Source of the DNA: Incurvaria masculella
Lineage: Eukaryota; Arthropoda; Insecta; Lepidoptera; Incurvariidae
Direction of reading: 5' to 3'
DNA length: 64,000 nt
NCBI GenBank assembly: GCA_946894095.1
Contig: OX335653.1
Span: 13,955,001 to 14,019,000 of the forward strand
Shown here piece by piece: positions 33,118 through 44,561 of this stretch. The notes under the pieces are model-generated. The model had not been told where the DNA came from and ran no database searches. It saw only the letters and a list, made by a program, of their open reading frames with translations. Both the position numbers and the translations under genes were made by a program. The first letter of the stretch is position 1. Every line of letters starts with the position of its first letter.

Positions 33118-34100
33118 TTGACCCGAATAGCGTGCACGGAATATCAGACTAGAGATCAAATGTAAACGTGTCATTATATATACAAGAAGCAAAAAAAAAA
33201 CATTGCAAATAACAATAAACTATTAAAAGTTATATTTATTCATTTATTTAATCAACAATTAATAAACAATTTATTATTATCGCAGGCTCTCTTCATATTC
33301 GTTTTTCGATTGTTTCGTATGTGCTTAGGACACAATATTATAGACCTCATTATATGGCCGAAACCCGTTACAATTCGTACACATCGTAACTCGTAAATGA
33401 CGTACGTAGCAGGATATACGACCCGTGAGCTCCGGAATTTCTCCTCGAAGGTGGTATCTTACATGTACATAAAATATAGATTAACTTATCATATTTTTCT
33501 TGTTGCGTGATGTGGGATTGCTGACAACCTCGCTGTATATGGCTTGGTTGTACTGCGCGTCCAAGATAGCTTCATATGTGTACACACTTTATGTTCGCAT
33601 TAGATAGGTCGCGAACGTGAGAGTTGGTTCCCCAATGGACAATGACGTTTCATTAGATTCAAACTAACCAATTCAATGGTTTGAATTTTCAATTGTCTGA
33701 GAATCAGTCTGATAACTATTCGACGGAAATTTACGCCTCGGCTTATCCATCCATTATAGGAAGACCATATTTTTATTAGTAAAATTACAGTCTTATAATT
33801 GTGATAAAAAATATAATTCTCTGGTAATTACTATACCTCTTTTGACGGATGTAAATTTTTCATATCAGTCCGATAAGTACTATCTGAGGATTGAAAAATC
33901 GGTCCTAGCTCTTTCAAATCAGCAGTAGATGAAAAAGGCCCTAAGTTATGTAGTACTAGATGCGGTACCCGGCTCCGCTCGGGTTAATGTCGAGCTGAAT
34001 TATTTGATGGATAAAAAGTTGCCCAAAAGGCTGGTCCAGGACAATGTAGCCATCTACCTATTTTTATGAAGATCGTAAGAATTAATGAGAAACATCAAAT
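33118..34100. other. Spacer, nothing recognised
   Basis: AT-rich. No coding or repeat signal. Confidence 0.4.
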
Positions 34101-34302
34101 CATTCCCATTATCATTCACATTTTGTGGCTATTTAAAAAAAAAAACATGTTTCGCCAGAATCTTTCTGCACTTGCACTGCAATATTACATTATACCTAGT
34201 ACATTCCCATTATCATTCACATTTTGTGGCTATTTAAAAAAAAAAAGCATGTTTCGCCAGAATCTTTCTGCACTTGCACTGCAATATTACATTATACCTA
34301 GT
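34101..34302. repeat. Tandem duplication of a 101-base unit
   Basis: CATTCCCATTATCATTCACA begins both 34101 and 34202, and the units are essentially identical apart from one base near the A-run. A frame running through both is a by-product. Confidence 0.9.
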
Positions 34303-34322
34303 AAATAAGTTACGAAGGGATC

Positions 34323-34433
34323 TTAAGAACGGCCCGTAAGCTATGTTTGCCATACAAACGTACTTTACTTATCATTTAAAAAACACTGTTCCGATTGAGG
34401 CGACATTTTCTGATGCTTACGGGCCGACCTTAA
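34323..34433. mobile_element. 111-bp TTAA-flanked mini-MITE
   Basis: The left end reads TTAAGAACGGCCCGTAAGC and the right end, inverted, TTAAGGTCGGCCCGTAAGC. Its right TTAA (34430-34433) also serves as the left TTAA of the next element. No coding capacity. Confidence 0.72.
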
Positions 34434-35057
34434 GGTGGGCCATCCCGCTCAACTCCCCATACAAACGGGGAAAGAAGATCACGCCCATATTTCTTGTTAG
34501 AGATCCCAAATTTTGCTCTAAATAGCTTTATTTGATCGAACTAGATGTCTGATGACCGTTGGCGTTGTAAAATTTTGTTTGGTTCCTAAGTTATAAGGTC
34601 CTAAAATTCGATTTTTTTTGCGCGTTTTATACAATAACTTTGGAGGCGGATTACTCATCGATAAAGTAAGAACATCTTAAAAAGATTAGTCATCAGACAT
34701 CATCAACATTTATAATCAATTTGGTTTTTGTTTAATTTTTTACTGCAGCAGTCGTGGTTTACTTTTCTATGCAATTTCTCAGTCTGATGACTAATCTTTT
34801 TAAGATGTATAGATTTTATCGTTAAGTAATCCACATGCAAAGTTATTGTATAAAACTCGCGAAAAATTCGAGCTTTCAGACCTTATAACTTAGAAACCAA
34901 ACACATTTGTGCAATGCCAACGGTCATCAGACATCTAGTTCAATCAAATAAAGCTATTTTGAGAAAAAAATTGGATCTCTGACAAGAAATATGGGCGTGA
35001 TCTTATTTCCCCGTTTGTATGGGGAGTTGAGCGGGGTGAAGCCGGCCTCAACCTTGA
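34430..35057. mobile_element. Family G MITE, foldback form
   Basis: Both halves are copies of the right half of family G facing each other. Left arm blocks AACTCCCCATACAAACGGGG, TCTGATGACCGTTGGCGTTG and CCTAAGTTATAAGGTCC return inverted at 34880-35030. The middle, around 34690-34790, holds an inner inverted pair (TCTTAAAAAGATTAGTCATC and its partner). The left TTAA is clear; the right end has decayed to CTCAACCTTGAC. Confidence 0.75.
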
Positions 35058-35552
35058 CAGAAGTACAAAATCACACACGTGTGCCGCGCGTGAGGCTAGG
35101 CATGCGTCACTTACCCCCATCGCGCTAGCCCGCCCCATACTGCGGCGTCATCGCGTCAGCGGCGCGGCGCAACCTGAAACCAAGCCAGCCTTCAGCGACA
35201 TGACGTGACACGTGAAGCCTTATATTAGGAAACTCCGCGCCGCCGCAAGGCAGGGTGGGTCGGCTGGAATGGCGGGGAAATCTTCCGTTCTATTGTTTCT
35301 CTATTTTGACTAGGTATTTTGTGGAGAACGTGTAGGATTCCTAGATTTCTTATGTTTACGGAGACATGAACACAGTCAGAAAAAGTAATTACCAGTAACA
35401 AATATTACAAAAAAATATGAGCCGAAATAATGATGTGGGTCGGAAACCTGACCTATTTATCATCTATATGTGATACTTTCCTCACACATTTGTACATAAA
35501 GGCGGGCGGACCAATGTATTTGATTTTTTATTTTAAATTAAGTCATTTATTT
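35058..35552. other. Spacer with GC-rich patch at 35090-35260
   Basis: The patch has many CG steps but no motif-bearing frame. Confidence 0.35.
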
Positions 35553-35937
35553 GTCAGCCTCAATAGCCCAGTGGCGCGACACTTCGGCGATCGCTCTCCG
35601 AAGTTAAGCAACGCTGGGTCCGGTCTGGTCTTGTATGGGTGACCATTCGACTGTTGAGAGAGGCTGGCTGTGGTTCGGATTCCACGTTAAACTGTAGGTC
35701 CCCTTCCTTACTTACTAGGTGGTAGGGTTAATCCCGCCCGGGTTGGTACCATCACATTGAATGAACGATGGTCGAAGCGGCAATGAAAATTGTCCGTGTT
35801 TTCCATCCAGTTCAATGTAGCCGTGCAATATAAGGAAGGTCCTGGCATGGCACCTAGTTCCCATGTGGTGTGTTAGGCTAATACCATGACAGAAGGTGTG
35901 GTATTAGCCATCCATGTCCAGTCACATAAAAAAAAAA
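35553..35937 (+). mobile_element. SINE copy e, full length, composite 5S/tRNA head
   Basis: The most complete copy, 385 bases. The order is a tRNA-like A box TAGCCCAGTGG at 35564-35574, 5S-like AAGTTAAGCAACGCTGGG at 35601-35618, 5S-like CTTGTATGGGTGACC at 35630-35644, then a tRNA-like B box GGTTCGGATTCC at 35672-35683. The shared body follows, then the tail hairpin with arms GGCTAATACCA and TGGTATTAGCC, CCAGTCACAT and an A-run at 35928-35937. Confidence 0.88.
35564..35683 (+). promoter_or_regulatory. Composite Pol III promoter of SINE e
   Basis: tRNA-type A box, 5S-type A box and C box, and tRNA-type B box in one head. Box identity is by sequence likeness only. Confidence 0.6.
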
Positions 35938-36403
35938 TTTAGGCATGGCTCAAGTAGGGCCAAGGTCAGTCCCGCGGCTGTTCGGTTTCATACTTAGGAT
36001 CAATAATTCCGAAATTTAAAAAAGTATCGCATAGGAAAACTACATTTCGCCACCATTTGTTCTTTCGCTAACTGTCTAGTATTCGAATATTACTTAATTT
36101 TTTTTGTATTAAAAAACTTAAAGACACTTTTTTCAAATGATCTAAAAAGAAGTAAATAAACTATATATTTAATCAAACCCATCGATTACATACTATACAA
36201 TTTAAATGAAATAAAAGCTTGTCTCTAGATTAAGGTACACGTTGGAATCTTGTTTATTTTACGCCGATAATTATTGCAGCATGCTTTTCCATCTTATAAA
36301 TTGTAAAATGTAATAAATTAATGAGTTTTATTCATGGAGGTGAGGAAATGACTTATTTCTTCACCTCCATGGTATTATTTAATTTAAAGTTTTTGTTCTT
36401 TGT
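35938..36403. other. Spacer with a small hairpin
   Basis: A near-perfect hairpin at 36334-36370 has arms ATGGAGGTGA and TCACCTCCAT. Nothing else recognised. Confidence 0.4.
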
Positions 36404-36882
36404 TTAAGGCCCTGGTACTAGCCAAATCGCAAAGTTAGACGAGGCACCCCATGTTAACTAACTAAGTCTGACGATTATAAGTGTCATTCTTACAATATAT
36501 GATTCCTTGTCTAGGAATCGACCTATTTTCGTTAATGTATGTTTCCTTTTTCTATACAAAATACATTGCGGAAACGGTGTCCATTTCCGAACTTTTTTGA
36601 CTAAATGTAGAAATCTAAAAGCAAATGGAATGTTTTGTTTATGCATATATGCTGTTTTTGCTTATATCTAGAAATCGAATTACTTTCAGATTTCTAATGA
36701 GAAAAATCAACTTTTTTATTTTTATTATTATTTAAATAAATGATGTAATAAAAAAATATTAACAATCCATTATCAGTCTGGAGTTCTATTAGGATTTTCT
36801 GAAGCGTTTCACTACATATTATTACATTTGTTAAAAAGTGCATTTGTATGGAGCGAGTAGTTGGCTAGTCCTAGCGCCTTAA
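36404..36882 (-). mobile_element. TTAA-flanked MITE (family A), copy 4
   Basis: 479 bases, inverted relative to copies 1-3, with TTAA at 36404-36407 and 36879-36882. The 62-codon frame is at 36458-36646 on the minus strand. Confidence 0.9.
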
Positions 36883-38744
36883 GAGACGTAAGTACATACC
36901 CCGTCGAATGGTGCCCTGCCGGCAGGACGTGGTCAGTGAGTATTTGGGTTGGGAGGGACTCGGGAACTCACTAAACCTCGCGTTGCGTTGAGTTCCGGCG
37001 GCGTCACGAAGCACGCGCAGTTCTCGGCGCAGTTGCGCGGGAGACGCTTTCTCCGGGCTCCACCCCTGGACACGAAGGCTACCCGGCCACTACCCCATGC
37101 CTGGGCGAAGCCCCACACTAAATATTCGCTTTTGTCGGCAAAACGCGAGGATCGCGATGCGAAATGAACCGGACACAAATTCACACGATTGACAACCACT
37201 GTGACACTTCTGTGTCACTGTCTCCTCTTTTGACAGCTGAAGCTGGCAAACTACATTTTAGTGGCTTGCAATTTGGGACTAAACATTCTTATTTTTTGGG
37301 GTAATTTAAAAAAAATATTTCTGACTATTAGTTTTTATCAAATTTCTGTCCCATTGCAGTGGACGTGGGTCATATGTAACTTACAAGATTCCACAACATA
37401 CAAGTGAAATTAAAAAAAACCTTAATTTTTCTTATAATATTGCATTCTCATTCGATTTAAATATTATGCAAAATTTTAGCTTAATCGCAAACCGGAAAGT
37501 GGGTCAAATTTAAGTTGCAAATTCCAGGACATACAAGTGTGTTAAATCAAAACTTTCAAAATACAGAACACAGTTTGGAAGCTGCCGGCCCCTTAACTCT
37601 CGGCGGAAGAGACGAAGACGGCCCGAATGTTTTAAGCAGCCTTGGAACTGCTATGGGATGCAGGAAGACAGGATCGAGAGGAGGAGCACCGATCGACAGG
37701 AAAACAAAATTCCTTTTATCCTTTTTTTTAATTTTATATGTTTCCAGTTAAAAGCTGTATTTCTAGATGTAATATTTATAACAGCAATTATTGTTTTTTT
37801 TTGTGCGTTAAATGTAGAGATAGAACCACAGGCAGTTCATTATTCGACACAGATTGTGTTGCTTCGAGCTCGTGATTTCTCTCTTTTTACGATAGCTGTA
37901 ATATACCACTCGAAAGGTGGTGGAGGCTTCTCTGCATTCCTATAATTCTTGAAAGCATTTTCCTCTTTGCTCCTACTTTATCTTGCGCTGGAAAACACAT
38001 GAAAACCTCAGCCGGGAAACAGCGTCAGTGTTTTAAAAATAACTTAAATACTTACAGTATCATGGACTGCTAGGATATTTTAATGTTATAAGAATTAAAT
38101 TTAAGCAAATATACTTTTTCGTACTTAGCAGGTATGTCGCTTATTCGACGGCAATATGTTTAAATGTTTAATGTTTGCAGTCAGGCAATGCAGATGAAGC
38201 GATAAATATAGGTAGTTAGGTATAATCTTAAACACTGTGTTAGTAGGAGGCAGTCATTGCGGGAGGAGGAACTGTAGAATTCCAAATTATGTGTACACAG
38301 CAGGTGGCGAAATTGCTAGACGCTATACCCGCGAATGGTATATTTTGCTGGTCCAGGTCCAGACTTGCAGTATATTCGTAAAGTTGTTCTTTTTACTGAG
38401 CTCTTTCTTTAATAAATGTTTCCTTGCTTCACGGTCGATTATGGATACGTACATATCACATTAAATTTCAATTAAATTTGTATACGTAATAAAACAATAA
38501 ATAAAACATTCATGTTATTTCAAACCCCTACTTTTCTAAAGATAATAATAGCGATTTGTTGCCGCCAAGCAGTGGACTGTATTGGACCGCACTCGACCAA
38601 ACCGAATGATACAAATAAGCCGAATACCAACCAGCACAGCAGCCATCCGGTTCGGTGAGGCGCTGGAGGGCCCTCCATCATCTTGGTATTTTGCTGGAAA
38701 ATTTCTTCCCCACAGCTTGTTTTATATTTGTATGCAATAACACG
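36883..38744. other. Spacer with GC-rich patch at 36925-37170
   Basis: The patch has overlapping frames on both strands (36949-37167 plus, 36933-37199 minus) with no recognisable motif. The remainder is AT-rich, with two diverged copies of a block around ACATACAAGTG (near 37399 and 37532). Confidence 0.35.
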
Positions 38745-39013
38745 TTTTTAAGGTTCCGTACCCATAGGGTGCCAAGCCTCCGCAGTCCGTCCGTCTGTCT
38801 ATCCGTCCGTCAGTCTGTTACAGGGCTGTATCTCATGAACCGTAATAAGTAAACAGCTGACAATTTCACTTAGTTTGTATTTCTGTTTCCACTTTAACAA
38901 CAAATAAAAATTAATGAGGGGTCCACAAGAAACGTGATTTCTTAGGGTAAAATATTTTATAATGACACGGAACCCTTCGGGTGCCAGTCCGACTCGCACT
39001 AGGCCGTTTTTTT
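38745..39013 (+). repeat. Family P repeat, diverged
   Basis: TTTTTAAGGTTCCGTACCC start, GTCCGTC-type tetramers, GGGCTGTATCTCATGAACCG block, and an end CACTAGGCCGTTTTTTT. The palindrome is imperfect (GTGCCAGTCCGACTCGCAC). Confidence 0.85.
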
Positions 39014-39445
39014 AACACTCTATTACTAAAGTTACACACATATTGTAAATGTAAATTGTATGGTTACTTTGCGGCAGAGGAACAGGAATATAACGATTCC
39101 ACCGAGTCACTCAACGTCGCAGCGGGACCCAATACTCTCGAGTGCAGGCGCACTCAGCCGCCGGCCGGAGAAGTGGTCCGCCGTTCGAGCCCCATCGACG
39201 GGGAGCCCCGCAATCGAGGTGTTCGCCGCGGTGGCTGAGCCGGCAGGTTGAATTAACCGACGGAGCGAAGCCGGATAAACGGTGCGGTTAAACGAGGGAG
39301 CGCGGGAAAAACTGCGATTCGTTTAGGATGATCGTCCTTAGTAGCCTCGTGGACCGTTAGATGGATGTAGTGGTCTTTTGAACACGTTTGCTGAATTAAA
39401 TACGGTGCCGTCGTAGAAATATTTCTGCTTAAAAAATCTCACTAG
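39014..39445. other. Spacer with GC-rich patch at 39105-39300
   Basis: High CG content without a motif-bearing frame. Confidence 0.35.
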
Positions 39446-39746
39446 TACAGCATTCACAAAAGATAAGCTCTTATCATGTGTAGATATATTCGTACAGTCA
39501 ACCAAAGTTTAAAGATACACTTCCGGTTAAAGGTAAAAATAAATTGTGATAAAATACTTGTAAATTTTCTAGTTTTTTATTTACATTATAAATAGTACCT
39601 ACACATCATCAGTTATTTTATGTATAGTCAGCCCTATGTTTCTTGGCTAAAGTCAAAGTTTGACTTTTTACCTTACCTTGAACCGGAAGTGTATCATTTA
39701 ATATTTAGTTGACTGTACAGCTTTCACAAAGATAAGCTCTAATCAT
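39446..39746. mobile_element. MITE with about 38-bp TIRs between direct repeats
   Basis: The ends at about 39492 and 39718 are inverted copies: GTACAGTCAACCAAAG with ATACACTTCCGGTT, against the inverse of AACCGGAAGTGTAT...GTTGACTGTAC. Outside it, a roughly 32-base direct repeat (GTACAGCATTCACAAAAG... and GTACAGCTTTCACAAAG...) flanks the element at 39446 and 39714. Confidence 0.7.
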
Positions 39747-41529
39747 AAATATTTTATTTTGTTTTATTTCAGGCATTAAACATGGATGGCATTACCACCC
39801 ACGGTAATGAAGTTAGACCTAGGAAAATATCTCTGAAAGAATTTGATCACATGTTTCCAATTATGTGTATGAACGGCTAAATCAATCACGATAGAAAACA
39901 CGGCCAGTTTTATTGATTCTTCGAGTATTTCGATATTTTCCGTGGTATCGCGTGGTCGCAAGTGGGAAAATTAATAGAGTCGTTTAAGAGTTTCGTTCGT
40001 CCATTTAAAGATAAATAGAAAAGCGTTGTTGAAATACTTCACTGTCCGTCTGTATGTTTGTTTATCCCTCTGCCACAGTCCCAAACTTCTCAATAATTAT
40101 AGCATTGAAATACACGCAGATAATATATTGTATTTATTAATATTAGCAAGTTACAAGTTGCATACCTTTCGCATTTATACAATTTTTTAAATATTTTTTT
40201 GAGGCCGGTGGCGTCCTATAGTTCAGGGTTGTCGCATGTGATCTTGATGGAGGCGTAACATTTCGAGCCATACGATCTTAAACCACTTTACGTCAAGAAC
40301 GAGACAAATATAATAAATGCAACAGAAAACAGAATGGGAAGTTTTCTGCTGAAGGACCAAATGTTCCGAGGCTAACTTGACGCCCGTCATTAAATCTTTA
40401 GTTACCTACATTTTACAACCCAGTTTTAAAGCCCATCGTAGACCACGAATCCCTGACATTACTTTCCATAGGTAAGAAGAATTTCGTCAGTGAGCAACCC
40501 CGATTTTCGGGATGGCGGCGCGATGGAGTGCAAAATAGTGTGTTTTCATGAAATCTTTGACTCGAATTAATTCATAAAATCTGTCTTATACAACGTTGTT
40601 TTATATCATGCATCAAAATTATATTCTAAGTGAAAGGTAACTAGTTCAAGATAACTAATGAGCGACAATCTTTTATTTTTTTCAATAAACCAGCTGCGAT
40701 TTTTGCATCCCATTTCGTGTTTCCGGCCCGCTGAATCATGCCTCGATGCGGGCGAGGCGCGAAGGAATGTGAGGTCGGACGGTGGTCTAATTGGCGCCGG
40801 CTGGCCGTTGAGCCGTAAACAGGGTAACCGGCCACATGTGCAACCTGCACCATAGTAAAACTTGAATAGTAGACATTAAACCAGATACTACTTTAAACTA
40901 CATACGCAAACTACTGAATTGATCAGTGTGGGTTGGTATGCGTATAGGACTCGAATGGATAGTATGAGTATATTGCTAACACCACTTCTACTGTCGTCAT
41001 ATTAGCCATGCCAGGACCTTCATTGTATTGCTCGTCTGAAGATAAAAGGTTGGATAGGTATTGATCCCGACCCATCCCTCATAGTCGTTTGGATTTTGGA
41101 TATATACAATTTATCTTGGATATTTCAATAGGGCGATATTGTCTTCCTTTATTTTTGATATATTCGACCTATGTGTCTATCCCTGAAAAATATTCTGTAG
41201 TAGGTCACATATTATTAAACCTTTAATAAATTAATCGGAGCCCCGAGCCTTTTACTCATTCTTCTGCTAACCCCGGTGTTGGCATGTTTAAATTATCAGT
41301 TCTATGTATAGAGGGCTATCACGGTTATGTGTAATTGAATGGAAACACGAATAAATAACTGCCGCTTCGACCATATTTCATGAAATATTTTTTTTCATTA
41401 GTTTTAACTTTTTGGTAGTCAAACTGTAGTAGTCTCGTCAAAAATTGATAAATCCGCGAAAATATCCGCAAAGAAACTATAATGGTCTTCCATCAAAACT
41501 AATGAAATACATAGTAAGACCTAAAATTC
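39747..41529. other. Spacer with SINE scraps
   Basis: Pieces of a minus-strand SINE occur at about 40999-41036 (CCATGCCAGGACCTTC) and 41340-41372 (TGCCGCTTCGACCAT). A TTTATTTCAG acceptor-like motif is at 39766-39775. No gene is supported. Confidence 0.35.
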
Positions 41530-42008
41530 TTAAGGCGCTAGGACTAGCCAACTGCTCGCGCCATACAAATGCACTTTTTAACAAATGTAATAATATGTAG
41601 TGAAACGCTTCAGCAAATCCAAATAGAACTCCAGATTGATAATGGATTGTTAATATTTTTTGATTCCATCATTTATTTAAATAATAATAAAAATAAAAAA
41701 GTTGATTTTTCTCATTAGAAATCTGAAAGTAATTCTATTTATAGATATAAGCAAAAACAGCATATATGCATAAACAAAAAATTCCATTTGCTTTTAGATT
41801 TCTACATTTAGTCAAAAAAGTTCGGAAATGGACACCGTTTCCGCAATGTATTTTGTATAGAAAAAGGAAACATACATTAACGAAAATAGGTTGATTCCTA
41901 GACAAGGAATCATATATTGTAAGAATGACACTTATAATCGTCAGACTTAGTTAGTTAACTTGGGGTACCTCGTCGAACTTTGAGATTTGGCTAGTACCAG
42001 GGCCTTAA
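41530..42008 (+). mobile_element. TTAA-flanked MITE (family A), copy 5
   Basis: 479 bases from TTAA to TTAA. The 62-codon frame seen in the other copies is cut by a TGA near 41891. Confidence 0.9.
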
Positions 42009-43006
42009 TAGAAAGGCAAAGAACAAGAACAAAAGAAAAAGCAACCTCAATGCAAATGTATTAGAAAAAGAATTACTTAATTAACAAAGTTGCTTATAAA
42101 ATAATATGTGTTATTATAAGAATTATCTGGTGTAAAATCTGTTGTCAAATTAATAACGTATGCCGGGTGTATACAGCTCTCCAAGGTCCCCAAACTCCTG
42201 AGGAGACAGCCACAAGTCAAAGACACCTTTGTTTTATGACATGTTTTTGTCAAGGGGTAGGTAAAACACCTTTCCATACAGCCGTCATGAAAACTGAACA
42301 CGTTACAAATATTTATTGTAAATATTTTACTAAAGAGGTAATTTTTGTATTTATTTCAAGGCATGCCAACAGTTTACACACAAAGACCATTACAAACAAA
42401 TTTAACTAAACAAAAATGCGTGATGTGAAAAAAACTTTGCTAGGCACGCACATATGTAATCTGTGTAATATGAGCCGAAGTAAGTAAATTGTATGTTGAC
42501 TATCTAGGAGATTTTACATTGCAGACATTGCTGGGTTGACATACATTGCCGGATATTGCGCTACAAGTCGCGCTTCTCGCCCTACGAAGATGTCGTACTA
42601 TTCCTGTTTTAATATGCCTGCGGTCTGCAATCCGTGGCCTCCGGCGCGCGGCGTGAGTTCGCTGGCTGGAAACTGAATGACTTTCCGTTCATTGATTGGA
42701 TATAAATGTATTTTAGTAAATGGTAGAATCGGGAATGTTCTCACTAGGACAATTATATCAAACGGTTTGATACAAATAATCTTATACTGAATTTGTAGAA
42801 TTTATGTGCAAGGGATTTATTTAACAACATCTATAATAGTGTCGCCAATGGGATCCAAATACTAATCAAGGCAAAATTAATGCTTTTAGAACTCAAGTCG
42901 CGGAAATAGCTTTATTTAATCAAAAATTAACGCCGGTAAGTGCCTTTATTCAAAGTTTCATCAACAGATCACTTCTATAACAAATTTTACTGTACTTTCC
43001 TGTTAG
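42009..43006. other. Spacer, nothing recognised
   Basis: A GC-rich patch near 42615-42670 has no motif. The rest is AT-rich. Confidence 0.4.
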
Positions 43007-43185
43007 TTTTAGGGTTCCGTACCCAAAGCGTGCCAATATTACCCCCTATTACTAAAGCTCCGCTGTCCGTCCGTCCGTCCGTCTGTCACAGGGCTGCATC
43101 GCATGGACTGTATTAGGTAGCCAGCTGACATTTTCACAGAATGTGTATTTATTTTGCCGCTATAACAACAAATAGGTAAAGTAAG
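43007..43185 (+). repeat. Family P repeat, 5' part
   Basis: Starts TTTTAGGGTTCCGTACCC, keeps the GTCC tetramers and the CGCTATAACAACAAATAGG block and then stops matching. The palindromic end is missing. Confidence 0.82.
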
Positions 43186-44154
43186 AGTGGTAAAAGTACA
43201 GTGAAGCCAAATAGTCAGTGAGTGCAATCTACCGCTAACTCTACTAATGTGGACTAGGCTTTATTCCATGACAGCATTAACTCAAGTGAAGCTGATAACT
43301 TTACCACGTTTCACGTTTTATTTTAAACTTCTTGACCTCTCTTGTCCTTATTTATATACATATACTTGTGTTCGTTAATTTTGTAATATTTTTTCGTTAA
43401 GAGGTTTTAGTTATATTTGTAGTTGTAAATTGTGTTTGAATTTGTTGAATTTTTTCCAGTACTTTACTTTTTAACAAAATGGTCGACCTCATTTAATTGC
43501 ATGTTCTGTAACCCTATAAGGCGCATGCCATTCAAGAAAAGTTACTGTTCCAAATGTTCGCTGTGTGCTGTTGGTTTACCTAATAAATAAATGACTGGAA
43601 CCGTTAGATCACCCCACGCCGCCGGCTGGGGGCGGGCGGAGGCGATCGAGCGGCGGCCGGACGTGTTTCCCAAATGACACGAATCGTCGACGTGACTTCA
43701 CGCACCGATAACGTGACGCTTCCGTCGTGATACATGGACATTTTTCAGGTAACCGTACAAAGATACATTTAGGCTAGCAAACTGAGCTAGCAAACTGATC
43801 TACTTGGTATTTATTTTATTCTATAGCGATACTTGTAAAGGAGCAGTTCTGTTTAGTCGTGAAATACTGAAGCACTCTGTTTCGCTATATATATTAACTT
43901 TTTCTGACCAGCAGGAACAAACGTAACATACTATTACATACTTTCCAAATTGCAATGATCAAAGCAAAAACAATAGATTTATATCATTGTTTCAAAACTT
44001 ACGCGGTATATAACTATGATATTTAATTCGACGGAGGGAGGCCCATTGAGCCCATGTGAGGCTCGGAAACGTCGAGCCTTTAACGCGTGGTAAGCCGGCA
44101 AACTAAATATAATACATTTATAATCAATTTAATCAGTACATTATTATTTAAATG
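43186..44154. other. Spacer with GC-rich patch at 43605-43680
   Basis: Nothing coding is recognised. Confidence 0.35.
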
Positions 44155-44561
44155 TCGGATAGACAGTGCTTATCGCTTACTTGTTTAAGTCGACGTTTGA
44201 GATTTCAAGGCATCACAACTTCAACAGAGATGACAGCATGAAACTTTCACCGTCGTGGTCTCCGTTATCGGCGCAACACGCACCACGAGGCTTCAGTAGC
44301 CGATACCATCGAGTAGGGACACAGTAAGCATCGTTTGCACGGATAAATTCATCGCTGAGCAACGTGCTGTGGAAATACCCTCATCGGCGGCTGGAGCTAC
44401 CCACAGCTACAATCTTCGCAGTCGGCGACCTGCAGTTGACTTCTGACTGGACGTCGTGTCGGAAGTCCTCCAGGTCGCGCCGCGAGTCCTGAAGAAGTCC
44501 ACAATGCGGTGGACGAAACGTCGACTTGAGAACGCAGCGATTCATAACACTGTCTATCCGA
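44155..44561. mobile_element. Inverted-repeat element with hammerhead-like core
   Basis: TCGGATAGACAGTG at 44155 faces CACTGTCTATCCGA at 44548, and AAGTCGACGTTT near 44188 faces AAACGTCGACTT at 44516, so imperfect arms of about 50 bases enclose about 300 bases. Inside the right arm, CTGAAGA, a six-pair stem and GAAA resemble a hammerhead ribozyme core. The family is unknown to me. Confidence 0.6.

Noticed and set aside
39766..39783. Splice acceptor and ATG (TTTATTTCAG, then AAACATGG) as a host exon start
   Set aside because: The following frame closes quickly and no donor or homology is visible.
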